The notes beneath the pieces are model-generated. The model worked only from the letters and a program-made list of their open reading frames with translations. It was not told where the DNA came from and ran no database searches. Source: JAWLFY01 sp041685355 (GTDB taxonomy: Bacteria; Planctomycetota; Planctomycetia; Pirellulales; Pirellulaceae). Taken from it: 64,000 bases of DNA. Shown here in pieces: positions 17,413-26,368 of the stretch. Position 1 is the first letter of the stretch; every line of letters begins with the position of its first letter. The position numbers were made by a program, and so were the translations under genes. Location of the stretch: positions 1-64,000 of the forward strand of contig JAWLFY010000008.1 in the NCBI GenBank assembly GCA_041685355.1, written 5' to 3'.

Positions 17413-17721
17413 CTATTCGTTTCGGTTCTTCTCTTGGCGGTACTCGGTTCGGGCCGCCGCGTACGACGCGGCGTCAGGAAACTCCGGCGGGCGCGTCGTC
17501 GGCGACGCCGTGTCGGCTGAACCGCTCCGGTGCGGCGCGTCGTCGGGATCGGCGGTCTCCATCAACCGGCGGAGGAACGGGCGACACCATCCGCACCCGG
17601 TTCCTGCGCCGTAACACTCCGATAGTTGGCTCGCGACGCGGGGCCGGCGGGCGCGAATGTACTGAACCACCTTCCGCTTGGTGACGTGAAAGCAGAGGCA
17701 GAGTTCGTCGTCGTCGTTCAT
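17413..17721 (-). CDS. BFD-like [2Fe-2S]-binding protein
   Basis: 102 residues from ATG 17721, which overlaps the stop of the M20 peptidase as ATGA. The N-terminal half matches the bacterioferritin-associated-ferredoxin fold: CLCFHVTKRKVVQYIRARR, then SECYGAGTGCGWCRPFLRRL. The cysteine pattern CxC...C-x6-C-x2-C supplies the four cluster ligands seen in this family (plus one extra Cys). The C-terminal 45 residues are polar and Pro-rich, a tail longer than in usual BFD proteins. It probably binds a [2Fe-2S] cluster in the cytoplasm. What it serves is unknown, as no bacterioferritin gene is nearby. Confidence 0.85.
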   Translation of the reverse strand: MNDDDELCLCFHVTKRKVVQYIRARRPRVASQLSECYGAGTGCGWCRPFLRRLMETADPDDAPHRSGSADTASPTTRPPEFPDAASYAAARTEYRQEKNRNE

Positions 17722-18989
17722 CCCCCGCCCCCCGAATTCGCCCCGTCGGTGATCAGCCACGTCGCGATCCGGCACGCGTCGAGATAGTCGTCGATCTCGA
17801 GCGTCTCGTCAGCGGTATGGATCGACCTTTGGCCGCACCCCAGCGTGACCGCTTCGATCCCGTGTCGGAACAGCCAATTCGCGTCGAGCCCGCCATCGGC
17901 ACGCTGCGTGAAGGGTTCCCGTCCGACCCGCCGCACGGCCGCCGCCGCGGCGGTGACCGACGGATGATCGGGGTCGAGCACAAACGAGTCGTAATCGACG
18001 TGCGAATCGAACTCCAGCGACCCGGCACGACCGTCGTTGCTGGTCACGTTGCCCGCCGCCCGTTCGAACGCCGAGCGGATTTCCGCGACGATCCGCGACC
18101 GCATCGCCGCGTCGTGGCTCCGCGCCTCGGCCCGCAAATGAACCGACGGGGTCACGACGTTCGTCGCGTCGCCCCCTTCGATGACGCCGACGTTGGCGGT
18201 CCCGACGCCGCCGTCCTGTTCGACCTTGCCAAGCCATCCTCGGCGGTCCAAGTCGGCGATCGCGCGGGCCGCCATCACGATCGCGCTCGCCCCTTCCTCG
18301 GGCGCCACCCCGGCGTGCGCGGGGATGCCGCGAAGGCGGAGGTCGATCCGTTCGCCGCCGGTCGCCCCGTGGGTCAGCTTCTCGACCGTTCCCCCGTCGA
18401 AATTGAACGCGCGGTCGACCGATCCGATCCGGTTCACGTCGAGGTTCCGGGCCCCTTCGAGCCCGATCTCTTCTTGAACGAAAAACGTGATCACCGCGGG
18501 GGCGAATCGCTCGTCACCGGCCCGCAGCCGCTCGATCGCCGCGGTCAGGATCGCGGAGCAACCGCTCCGGTTGTCCGCCCCCAGTCCCGTCCCGGACCGG
18601 CTCCGCACCCGTCCGCCTTCGACCACCGGTTCGCTCCCGACGCAAATCGGCACGGTATCCATGTGGGCCGAGAGCATCGTCCGGGGGCCTTCGCCTGAGC
18701 CGGGTAACGTGACGATCAGGTTCCCACAATTCCCCCCGCCGCGGGTCCGGGTTTCCGCACCGTCCTGACAGATTGCCGAACGGTCCAGCCCGGCTTCGAC
18801 CAATTTCGCCACGATCGCCTCGGCGACGTCCCGCTCGTCGCGGCTCGCCCCAGGAATCGCGGTCAGTTCTAAAAACCGGGCGAGGGCGGCATCGGTGTCC
18901 GGGACGACGTTCGGGGAATCAGGGGAAGTCGAGGTCACCGGCATATCCTCCATGGCGGTTCGAAACTGGCACCGATCGTGGTCTGACAT
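17718..18989 (-). CDS. M20 family metallopeptidase (PepT-like)
   Basis: 423 residues from ATG 18989; starts at 18953 or 18944 are equally plausible. Metal-site motifs of the M20 family are present: LSAHMDTVPI (His, Asp), GLGADNRSGCSAILTAA (Asp), VQEEIGLEGARNL (Glu general base and Glu ligand), NFDGG and, near the end, VTLGCGQRSIHTADETLEI (His). The GADNRSG and EEIGLEGA wording is closest to tripeptidase T-like proteins. It probably cleaves small peptides in the cytoplasm. It is coupled by ATGA to the BFD-like gene. Confidence 0.93.
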   Translation of the reverse strand: MSDHDRCQFRTAMEDMPVTSTSPDSPNVVPDTDAALARFLELTAIPGASRDERDVAEAIVAKLVEAGLDRSAICQDGAETRTRGGGNCGNLIVTLPGSGEGPRTMLSAHMDTVPICVGSEPVVEGGRVRSRSGTGLGADNRSGCSAILTAAIERLRAGDERFAPAVITFFVQEEIGLEGARNLDVNRIGSVDRAFNFDGGTVEKLTHGATGGERIDLRLRGIPAHAGVAPEEGASAIVMAARAIADLDRRGWLGKVEQDGGVGTANVGVIEGGDATNVVTPSVHLRAEARSHDAAMRSRIVAEIRSAFERAAGNVTSNDGRAGSLEFDSHVDYDSFVLDPDHPSVTAAAAAVRRVGREPFTQRADGGLDANWLFRHGIEAVTLGCGQRSIHTADETLEIDDYLDACRIATWLITDGANSGGGG

Positions 18990-19077
18990 GCCACGTCAGT
19001 TAGAATCGTAACCGAAACGTCGCCCTTGTCGCGTCTCCCCACGCCATCCCCTTCCTTCCTCCCACCTCGGTGTCCCC

Positions 19078-20166
19078 ATGCGTCCGAACGCCTCCCCGCG
19101 TTGCCCCAGTCTCCACCGCCCGACCGCAGTCCGATCGATTTTTCGTGACGCCCGTTCTGTCGACGCCCGTTCCCTCGGTGCCGGGAGGCCATGGCGACTC
19201 GCCGCCCTCGTCGCGACGGTCACGATCACGTTGTGTCCCGGCGTCATGTCGACCGCGTCCGCCCAAGACCCGCCAAAGACTTGGGAACAACGCCGCGACG
19301 AACGGCTCCGCCCGGTCACCGACGTTCAGAAAATGTCGATCGTCGAAGCGGTGCCGCAGCGGGCAGCGGTCAAGCCCGACCGCCCACGCCGTGTCCTCGT
19401 CTTTTACCGCTGTGAAGGGTTCATCCACACGTCGATCCCGCACGGCAACGAGGCGACGGAAACGATGGGGCGAAAGACCGGGGCTTTCCGAGTCGATCTG
19501 GCGGACGGCTACGAGGTTTTCACGCCCGAAAACCTGGCCCGCTACGACGCGGTGGTCTTGAACAACACGACGCACATGAAATTCCCAGAACCGGCCCAAG
19601 AACAGGCGCTACTCGATTTCGTCGCCGGCGGAAAAGGGCTCGTCGGGTACCACGCCGCGAGCGATAACTTTTACGCCCACCCGAAACTCGCGGCGGTCAT
19701 CGGCGGCCAGTTCAACGGTCACCCCTGGAATGCCGGCGGGACCTGGGCGTTCCGGCTCGACGACCCCGGTCACCGACTCAACCAAGCCTTTGACGGCGAA
19801 GGGTTTTGGCACCAAGACGAGATCTATCAGTACCGACCGGACTCTTTTGTCGGCCCCGAAGTGCTGCGGCTACTGGTCTCACTCGACATGTCCAAGCCGG
19901 AGGTGACCGCACCGCTCGAGCGAGATTCCCGCGGCGGCGACTACGACGACGGCCCCCGCGACGTCCCGGTCTCGTGGGTCCGCGAATACGGCGAAGGCCG
20001 CGTCTTCGTGACGAACCTGGGACATCGTGAAGAGACGTTTTGGAACCCGGCCGTGCTGCGGCATATGCTCGACGGGATCCAGTTCGCGATCGGTGACCTG
20101 GAGGTCGACACCACCCCGACGGCGAAAGCGGAAACCGAAAGCCCCGCCCTCGCCCCGACCCGCTAA
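19078..20166 (+). CDS. Secreted ThuA-domain protein
   Basis: 362 residues. The long basic N-terminus leads to a signal peptide (LAALVATVTITLCPGVMSTASAQD, likely cleaved after ASA, about residue 62). The mature part is a ThuA/trehalose-utilisation domain with the class-I amidotransferase-like fold: VLVFYRCEGFIHTSIPHG, then YDAVVLNNTTHMKFPEP, VAGGKGLVGYHAASDNF, GTWAFRLDDPGH and EYGEGRVFVTNLGHREETFW. The His residues conserved in ThuA proteins are present. The exact substrate is unknown; such proteins in planctomycetes are linked to carbohydrate metabolism. Transcribed toward the hydrolase gene. Confidence 0.92.
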   Translation: MRPNASPRCPSLHRPTAVRSIFRDARSVDARSLGAGRPWRLAALVATVTITLCPGVMSTASAQDPPKTWEQRRDERLRPVTDVQKMSIVEAVPQRAAVKPDRPRRVLVFYRCEGFIHTSIPHGNEATETMGRKTGAFRVDLADGYEVFTPENLARYDAVVLNNTTHMKFPEPAQEQALLDFVAGGKGLVGYHAASDNFYAHPKLAAVIGGQFNGHPWNAGGTWAFRLDDPGHRLNQAFDGEGFWHQDEIYQYRPDSFVGPEVLRLLVSLDMSKPEVTAPLERDSRGGDYDDGPRDVPVSWVREYGEGRVFVTNLGHREETFWNPAVLRHMLDGIQFAIGDLEVDTTPTAKAETESPALAPTR

Positions 20167-20208
20167 GAAACGGCCGGAGAATAACGAACGCACACATTCC
20201 CTCAGTAG

Positions 20209-20231
20209 CGGAACGGCGCAAGCCGTCCGGT
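20209..20231. repeat. REP-like palindrome, copy B
   Basis: CGGAACGGC-GCAA-GCCGTCC core with one bulged A and a GNRA-type loop on the plus strand. It lies in the 126-bp gap between the convergent ThuA and hydrolase genes. Confidence 0.85.
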
Positions 20232-20292
20232 CTCACTGCGAGGCGCGGCCGCGGGGGCGAGGAACCGTCGTTTGCCGACCGTTGCTAACCGA

Positions 20293-22281
20293 CTAGCCGC
20301 TGACCGCCGCCTTCAAATCCGCGAGCGAGTAATCGATCAGCCCGCCGTGGACGACGTCGGAGAACCGATGGCGTTCGGCGTTTCGCACGACCTGCTCCCA
20401 CGCCCTGGGCGGCGTGTCGATCGTGACGGCCGAGAAAAGTTCGGGTTCGGCGACCGCGGCGTGAAGCGCCGGCGTCACCGCCCAACTCACCGCGTGCAGT
20501 TCGACGGCGCCGTTTTCGGTCTCCGCCGCCAACCACCGCGCGAAGCCGATCAGGTCTTCGGCACGCATGCCGACGAGTGAGCGGCCGAGCGCGTCGGCGA
20601 TCAACGCGTCCGACTCGTCTTCCGCCGTCGACCGATAGAACCGGCTCTCGGTCCCCTGCGTTTCGCCGAACCCCGACAGGTCGACCGCCAACACGCGGCG
20701 TCCCTCGCCGGCCGCCGCCTCGGCGAGGTCGACCGACGCCGACTTTCCCTCACCGTGGGCGATCAACAGCGGTTGCCCCGTTGGCTCGCGGGGAACCCAA
20801 TCGAGCGCCGGGAGCCGTACTCCGGGGCGAAAGGCGAACGTCAACTTTCGGACCTGTCCCGTCGGCGTCTCCGATTCCCCGTGCCGCCCCACTTCGGGAC
20901 GCGGGATCTCATCCGCCATGCGAATCCCCGCACGGCGGCGGACCGCATCGCGAAGCGCCTCACCGCCGGAACTGGTTCGCTGGCGGACGATCTGGTCGAG
21001 CCCGTCCCGCATCAGGTCGTACGCCGACTTGGCGCCTGGGATCCGCATCACCTGGGCGTCTTCGGTGACCCGCATCTCCTCCGCCGAGATCCCCATGTCC
21101 TCGATCGGCGGGACGTACATTTCGCGGCTGTCGCGGAGCCATCGATTCAGCCACTGGACCGCGGCGACCCGGAGCGGTTCCGACCAGGTGTGCGTGTTGT
21201 CGTCTTCGAAAAAGCTGATCCGGTCCTCGATCCCGAGCCGCCGATAGACGCCGCGCGCTCGGGCGTACGCTTGCTTCGCCCCCGCGATCGGAAAGAAGTC
21301 TCGGGTCGTCGCACAAAGTCGGACGGGGCGTGGCGCGAACAGCGTCAGGTACTCGGCGTGGTCCATCCCGAACGCGAGCTGTCCGTGGATCGTCTGCTCG
21401 GCGTCCTGGGGTCCGATCGCCGCGTACACCTCGCGGAGCGTCGTGAGGTAACAGGTCGGAACCGCCGCGGCGATCCGCGGGTCGATCGCCATCAAGTACG
21501 ACGTCAACGTCCCCCCGCCGCTGATCCCCATGCACCCCAGCCGCGCGCCGTCGATCTCGTCGCGGGCCGACAAGAAATCGAGCCCACGGATCCCGTCCCA
21601 CACCATCGACCGGGCGGCGTTCCAGCCGAGCAGTTTCGCGCTCACCCCGATCCGGTTGTGTCCCCGCGTGCCGAACTCGTCGTAGTGGCCCTCGGCGTCC
21701 AGCCTCTGCATCCGTTCCCCCTGCTCGACCGGGTCGTACACGAAGCTCGCCATCCCGTTTCGCGCCGCGATCACACACGGCCGCTGGTAGAGCCCCCGTT
21801 CCCTCGGCTTTTCGCTGTGGCCACACGGGACCAAGATCCCGGGGTAAGGCGGCTCGAAGGCTTCGTCGTCGGGAAGGAAGAGCGCCCCGCTGAGGTAATG
21901 TTTCGGCTGGCTCTCCAGCAGAATCTTCACGACGCGATAGCCGTCACCCTGGACCGTGCCGACGACTTGTGGCTGGAGCGGTGTCCGCTGCGGAAACCCG
22001 CCGAGCGCCTCGACGAATCGGCCACGCGTCGTCTCTTGCCACGCGCGAAGCGTCTCCTCGTCGTCAATCGTTTCCGCGACCGCCTCGGCCCGCCGTTCCG
22101 CTTGGGCGACCTGGTCCATCAGGAACCGATTCAGGATCAATTCGGGGGGACCACCGGCGACCGATTCGTCCAGCACCCGCCATCGGTCCTCGTCGGCGAA
22201 CACCCGGCCCGGGATCGCCCCCGCCATCGTGATTCCCAGAGTCGTTGACGCGGTTCGCCCGATGAATTCTCGTCGTCGCAT
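20293..22281 (-). CDS. Tat-exported tandem alpha/beta-hydrolase (acetylxylan-esterase-like)
   Basis: 662 residues from ATG 22281, preceded by GAGGGAA; the frame extends to 22470 but would run through REP copy C, so the shorter start is chosen. The N-terminus MRRREFIGRTASTTLGITMAG has a twin-arginine-like signal. Residues about 60-430 form an alpha/beta-hydrolase of the acetyl xylan esterase/dienelactone hydrolase type, with the nucleophile in GISGGGTLTS and a His in EDDNTHTW. The C-terminal part (GQPLLIAHGEGKSASVDLAE, RVLAVDLSGFGETQGT) looks like a second hydrolase-like module whose nucleophile elbow reads AVSWAV rather than GxSxG, so it may be non-catalytic. It probably acts on carbohydrate esters in the periplasm. 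Confidence 0.88.
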   Translation of the reverse strand: MRRREFIGRTASTTLGITMAGAIPGRVFADEDRWRVLDESVAGGPPELILNRFLMDQVAQAERRAEAVAETIDDEETLRAWQETTRGRFVEALGGFPQRTPLQPQVVGTVQGDGYRVVKILLESQPKHYLSGALFLPDDEAFEPPYPGILVPCGHSEKPRERGLYQRPCVIAARNGMASFVYDPVEQGERMQRLDAEGHYDEFGTRGHNRIGVSAKLLGWNAARSMVWDGIRGLDFLSARDEIDGARLGCMGISGGGTLTSYLMAIDPRIAAAVPTCYLTTLREVYAAIGPQDAEQTIHGQLAFGMDHAEYLTLFAPRPVRLCATTRDFFPIAGAKQAYARARGVYRRLGIEDRISFFEDDNTHTWSEPLRVAAVQWLNRWLRDSREMYVPPIEDMGISAEEMRVTEDAQVMRIPGAKSAYDLMRDGLDQIVRQRTSSGGEALRDAVRRRAGIRMADEIPRPEVGRHGESETPTGQVRKLTFAFRPGVRLPALDWVPREPTGQPLLIAHGEGKSASVDLAEAAAGEGRRVLAVDLSGFGETQGTESRFYRSTAEDESDALIADALGRSLVGMRAEDLIGFARWLAAETENGAVELHAVSWAVTPALHAAVAEPELFSAVTIDTPPRAWEQVVRNAERHRFSDVVHGGLIDYSLADLKAAVSG

Positions 22282-22600
22282 GTCGTATTCCCTCGCGCGG
22301 ATGCTCTGACCCACTTCGTAGCGGAACGGCGCAAGCCGTCCGGTCCGTCCACGTTGCGGATGCGTCTCTGACCGCACCCAGGATAACCGGGCCGCACTGC
22401 CAAGTGATCCGCCCCACCCAAACCGTATCGGCGGGGCCACAATCTTCATGCAATTCCCCCAGCCTATCATTACCCCCCGTAACGGTCGTTTTGACTGTAG
22501 CGGCTGTAGCGGTGGCGACGATAAATCGGATTGACCGGGCGAGCGCTCCGAGAGGCCCGATTTGTACTATCGGTAAACTCGATCCGAAGGGTGGTCGGTC
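22282..22600. other. Divergent intergenic region (319 bp), hydrolase / secretin
   Basis: Contains REP copy C (22322-22344). It should hold promoters for both flanking genes, but no box pair with good spacing was found. A short TGTAGCGGC duplication lies at about 22496-22512. Confidence 0.6.
22322..22344. repeat. REP-like palindrome, copy C
   Basis: Identical over 23 bp to copy B, in the same orientation. It lies between divergent genes, 41 bp upstream of the hydrolase start. Confidence 0.85.
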
Positions 22601-25600
22601 ATGCGGCGCTTCATTGTTTGTTGGCTTGCGATCGGCACGGCGATGACGATGGTCACGACCGATTCGCTGGCACAGCAAGCTTCCACCGCCCCGTCGTCCG
22701 CCGCAGGGACGGCACGGCTGAGCAAGCTTCCTGTGCCGGCGACGCGTGCCAAAGAGATCGCGACGCAACTCAGCCTCCGTTACCGCGACGTCCCCGGGGT
22801 GACGATTTCGCCGGACCCCCAAAACGACCAGCTCGTCGTGATGGCGCCGGACGAGGCGCGGTCCCAGATCGCCGACGACGTTCGGGAACTTGTCGACACC
22901 TCGGTTCGGCCCGCCATGGCGGCCGAGGAAGGCCCGGTCCAAATGCGTTTGACGCGAGTCACGTGGCGGGAATTCGAGGACAGTTTGCAACAGATCGCCG
23001 GCAAGGACCTGCCGGTGACCACCAGTCGTAACGGCGAACGGGCCTCGTTCCAGCTCGGCCAAGGGATGTTGAAGGGGACCGTCGTCGAGGTCGATCGCCG
23101 CGCCGACGTGGTGACCGTCGTCGCCCCGGCCGGAAAGCAGGCCTCGTGGGAACGGCTGATCGAAGCGATCGATCGTCAACCCGACGGGAAGCGTGACGTG
23201 ACGGAACTGATCCGCGTCGAAAAGGCCGAACCGGCACCGATCCAACGTGCCATCCGGCTGTTGCGGGATCTTGACCAGGAGCAAGCCGACGGCGTCCAAG
23301 CCTCCGCGCGACACGCGAAGCCGGTGTTCCGCAACGCCGCGTTCCAGCCGCCCAACGGGAACCCGCAGGAGCAGCCCGCCGATCCGAGTCAGCCCGCCGA
23401 TCAGAATCAACCCGCCGAGCTAAACCAAGCCGACGATCAAGACCGGCCCGGCGACGCCCCCCAAGGTGGCGCGGGGATTATCGGTGAGCTCGACATCCAA
23501 TTCGTCGAAGACCTCGGGGTGATCATCGTCCGTGGGGCGGAGCGCGACGTCGAGCGGGTCCGCTCGCTGATCGACGAGATCGAACAGCAGAGCGAACTGA
23601 CGCGGCCGCAGATCGAGGTCAAGCGTCTGAAACACACCGACAGCAACGCCGTCGCGGGACTGCTCGAAGAGCTTTACGAAGACGTGTTGTCGGCGCGGCA
23701 AGGGGACGTCAGCATCACGCCGCTCGATACCCCGAACGCGATCCTGCTGATCGGCCGTGAGGAAGCGATCAAGACGGTCCTCGAGCTGGTCCAAAAGCTC
23801 GACCAGCCGATCGACGACGCGGACCGGCTGCGGGTGTTCCGCCTGCAACACGCCTCCGCGCTCGACGCCGAGGAGCGGGTCCGTGACTTCTTCACCGATC
23901 GTCCGGGGTCGGAGGATGACGTCCGCCCGGGGATCGGGATCCGCGTCCGGGTGCTCGCCGATTACCGAACCAACTCGCTGATCGTCAGCGGCTCGCCACG
24001 AGACATGGCCGAGGTGACCCGGATGGTCAACGAGCTCGACGTCGAGCAGATCTCGGCGAAGAACGAAATTAAAATCTTTAAGTTGAGCAATGCCCGCGCG
24101 GAGGACCTGCAGCCGACGATCCAGGACGCGATCACCGGTGGCGACGACGTGACGACGAGCGACGACTTCACGCCGCCGTCGACGACGTTGTCGATCGTCA
24201 CGGTCGATGCGGACGGCGACCGCACGCTCGACTCGGGGATCTTGACCGGCGTCACCGTGACCGCGGACGAAAACTCGAACGCGTTGGTGGTCCGTGGCCC
24301 GGCGTCCAGTATGCCGCTGATCGCCGAGCTGATCCGGCAACTCGACCGCGCCCCGGGAATCGATTCGCTGGTCAAGGTGTTCACCGTCCAGCATGGCGAC
24401 GCGTCGCAGCTGACGACGACGTTGCAAGATTTGTTCGGTGCGGAAGCGGGGACCCAAGGGACTCAAGTCGGCGCCGGGAACCTGCCGGCCGCCTCGGCAT
24501 CGGAGAGCACGCTCGTGCCGCTCCGCTTCACGACCGACATCCGCAGCAACAGCATCATCGCGAGCGGTTCGGCCAGCGACCTCGATGTCGTCGAAAGTAT
24601 CCTGCTCCGGCTCGACGGGGACGGCTTCGCCGAGCGGATCACCGAAGTCATCTGGCTCCGCCACCAGATCGCCGAATTCGTCGCCACGGCGATTCAGCAA
24701 TACGTCACCCAGCGGCAACAGGGGCGGAACCAGATCCTGCAGTACCAGCAGGGGCTGGGGCCGTACGATCTTCCCGACCGCGATCTGATCGTGGTCGCCG
24801 AGGAGCGGACGAATAGCCTGATCTTGAGCGTCTCGCCGCGGATCTACGAAGAGGTTCGTCGGTTGATCGACCACCTCGACCGCCGCCCGCCGATGGTGTT
24901 GATCAAGACGTTGATCGTCGAGGTCAACCTCGACGACGCGTTCGAAGTCGGCGGCGAACTCGGCCTGCAAGACTCGCTACTGTTTGACCGCGGCATCGCT
25001 TTGGATTCGAACCGAGGGTTCAACTTCAATCGCGCCGGGACCCCGAACGAGAACGGCTTCGGCCGAGAATCGCTCGCGTCGCGGGGTTTGTCGACGTTCG
25101 GCGTCGGGACGACCAGCGGGACCAGCGGGTTCGGCGGACTCGTTCTCAACGCCGCCAACGAATCGATCAGCCTGCTGTTCCGCACGCTGCAAGAGTCGGG
25201 ACGATTGCAAGTCATCAGCCGGCCCCAGGTGATGGTGCTCGACAATAACGACGGGTTGGTCAGCGTGGGCCGCCAGATCGCCCGGATCACCGACGTCGTC
25301 AACACCATCCAGGGCATCCAGGTCGTGACCGAAGACATCCCCGTCGGGTTGATCTTACGGGTCACGCCGCGGGTCGGATCGGACGGCTTGATCGTGATGA
25401 ATATCGACGCAACCCGCTCCGACCGCGACACGGCGAACGGGACCGTCGTTCCAACCGGCGAAGGCTCGGTCGTGATCGACGACATCATCGAAACGACCGC
25501 CCAGTCGACGATCTCGGCGTTCAGCGGCCAGACGGTCGTCTTCGGCGGTCTGATCCAAAAGACCCGTTCCAATTCGAGCCGACGGATCCCGTATCTCGCG

Positions 25601-26368
25601 GACATTCCGTACTTGGGGCATATGTTCAAGTTCGATCGCGAAGTCGAAACCCGATCGGAATTGCTGATCATCATGACGCCGACGTTGGTCACCGGCGAGC
25701 AGGACCTCGAATACATCAAGGAGACCGAGTCGAGCCGGATGAGCTGGTGCTTGGCCGACGTCACCGAGGCGCACGGCGATGTCGGGCTTAGCGGCGGCTA
25801 CGGGCTGTGGGGACCGGCCGTCGGGCCGACGATCTATCCGGACCTGCAGCCGACGGTCGATGACGTCATCAACGGCCATCAAATGAAACGCCGCGATTCG
25901 ATCCTGTACGGCGAACCGGGCGAGGAGCTGCCAGGGCCGATCGTTCCGGCGGAACCGTACGGCTCGGGGGTCGAAGCGATCCAAGGGGACGGGGCCGATG
26001 GGCCTCCGGCGGAAGGTTTCCCGGCGCCGCAAACGCCACTCCCCGACCCGTCCGCTTGGAACGGCGAGCCGACGCGGGCCGCGCCGTTGACGTCCGGCCC
26101 CGACGAGACGCCCGACGTCCAGACCGACGAAAATACCGCACGTCGTGGCTCGGAGAGTCAACAGTGGTCGATGATCGTCCAGCAAGGGCTCGACGTGCGA
26201 CCGAAGTCATCCCCTTCGCGTTTGGGCTACGTGACTCCGGCATCGGCGAGCGAGCCGATGCCGAATTCGCCCGCTTCGGCGAGAGCTTCGCGGATCGACC
26301 GAGCGACCGGCCCACGGGCTTCGACGGCGGCGGAACCTACCATCTCACCCCGATCTTGGATCCGATGA
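22601..26368 (+). CDS. Secretin (GspD/PulD family), outer-membrane type II secretion channel
   Basis: 1255 residues, longer than ordinary GspD (about 650-750). A signal peptide (MRRFIVCWLAIGTAMTMV..LAQQ) is followed by repeated N-domains (for example RVFRLQHASALDAEERVRDF, NEIKIFKLSNARAEDLQPT, LVKVFTVQHGDASQLTTTL, each followed by an RTNSLIVSGSP-type strand). The secretin core lies at about residues 740-1040: VISRPQVMVLDNNDGLVSVG, VGLILRVTPRVGSDGLIVMN and VVFGGLIQKTRSNSSRRIPY, then LADIPYLGHMFK. About 200 Pro-rich residues follow, unusual for the family. The stop overlaps the next gene by ATGA. No other type II genes are in the window. Confidence 0.95.
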   Translation: MRRFIVCWLAIGTAMTMVTTDSLAQQASTAPSSAAGTARLSKLPVPATRAKEIATQLSLRYRDVPGVTISPDPQNDQLVVMAPDEARSQIADDVRELVDTSVRPAMAAEEGPVQMRLTRVTWREFEDSLQQIAGKDLPVTTSRNGERASFQLGQGMLKGTVVEVDRRADVVTVVAPAGKQASWERLIEAIDRQPDGKRDVTELIRVEKAEPAPIQRAIRLLRDLDQEQADGVQASARHAKPVFRNAAFQPPNGNPQEQPADPSQPADQNQPAELNQADDQDRPGDAPQGGAGIIGELDIQFVEDLGVIIVRGAERDVERVRSLIDEIEQQSELTRPQIEVKRLKHTDSNAVAGLLEELYEDVLSARQGDVSITPLDTPNAILLIGREEAIKTVLELVQKLDQPIDDADRLRVFRLQHASALDAEERVRDFFTDRPGSEDDVRPGIGIRVRVLADYRTNSLIVSGSPRDMAEVTRMVNELDVEQISAKNEIKIFKLSNARAEDLQPTIQDAITGGDDVTTSDDFTPPSTTLSIVTVDADGDRTLDSGILTGVTVTADENSNALVVRGPASSMPLIAELIRQLDRAPGIDSLVKVFTVQHGDASQLTTTLQDLFGAEAGTQGTQVGAGNLPAASASESTLVPLRFTTDIRSNSIIASGSASDLDVVESILLRLDGDGFAERITEVIWLRHQIAEFVATAIQQYVTQRQQGRNQILQYQQGLGPYDLPDRDLIVVAEERTNSLILSVSPRIYEEVRRLIDHLDRRPPMVLIKTLIVEVNLDDAFEVGGELGLQDSLLFDRGIALDSNRGFNFNRAGTPNENGFGRESLASRGLSTFGVGTTSGTSGFGGLVLNAANESISLLFRTLQESGRLQVISRPQVMVLDNNDGLVSVGRQIARITDVVNTIQGIQVVTEDIPVGLILRVTPRVGSDGLIVMNIDATRSDRDTANGTVVPTGEGSVVIDDIIETTAQSTISAFSGQTVVFGGLIQKTRSNSSRRIPYLADIPYLGHMFKFDREVETRSELLIIMTPTLVTGEQDLEYIKETESSRMSWCLADVTEAHGDVGLSGGYGLWGPAVGPTIYPDLQPTVDDVINGHQMKRRDSILYGEPGEELPGPIVPAEPYGSGVEAIQGDGADGPPAEGFPAPQTPLPDPSAWNGEPTRAAPLTSGPDETPDVQTDENTARRGSESQQWSMIVQQGLDVRPKSSPSRLGYVTPASASEPMPNSPASARASRIDRATGPRASTAAEPTISPRSWIR

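Noticed and set aside
20755..22248. Long plus-strand frame opposite the hydrolase gene
   Set aside because: Arg/His-rich shadow of the minus-strand hydrolase, whose motifs are clear.
22282..22470. Upstream extension of the hydrolase start
   Set aside because: Runs through REP copy C and delays the Tat-like signal; ATG 22281 has a good ribosome-binding site.
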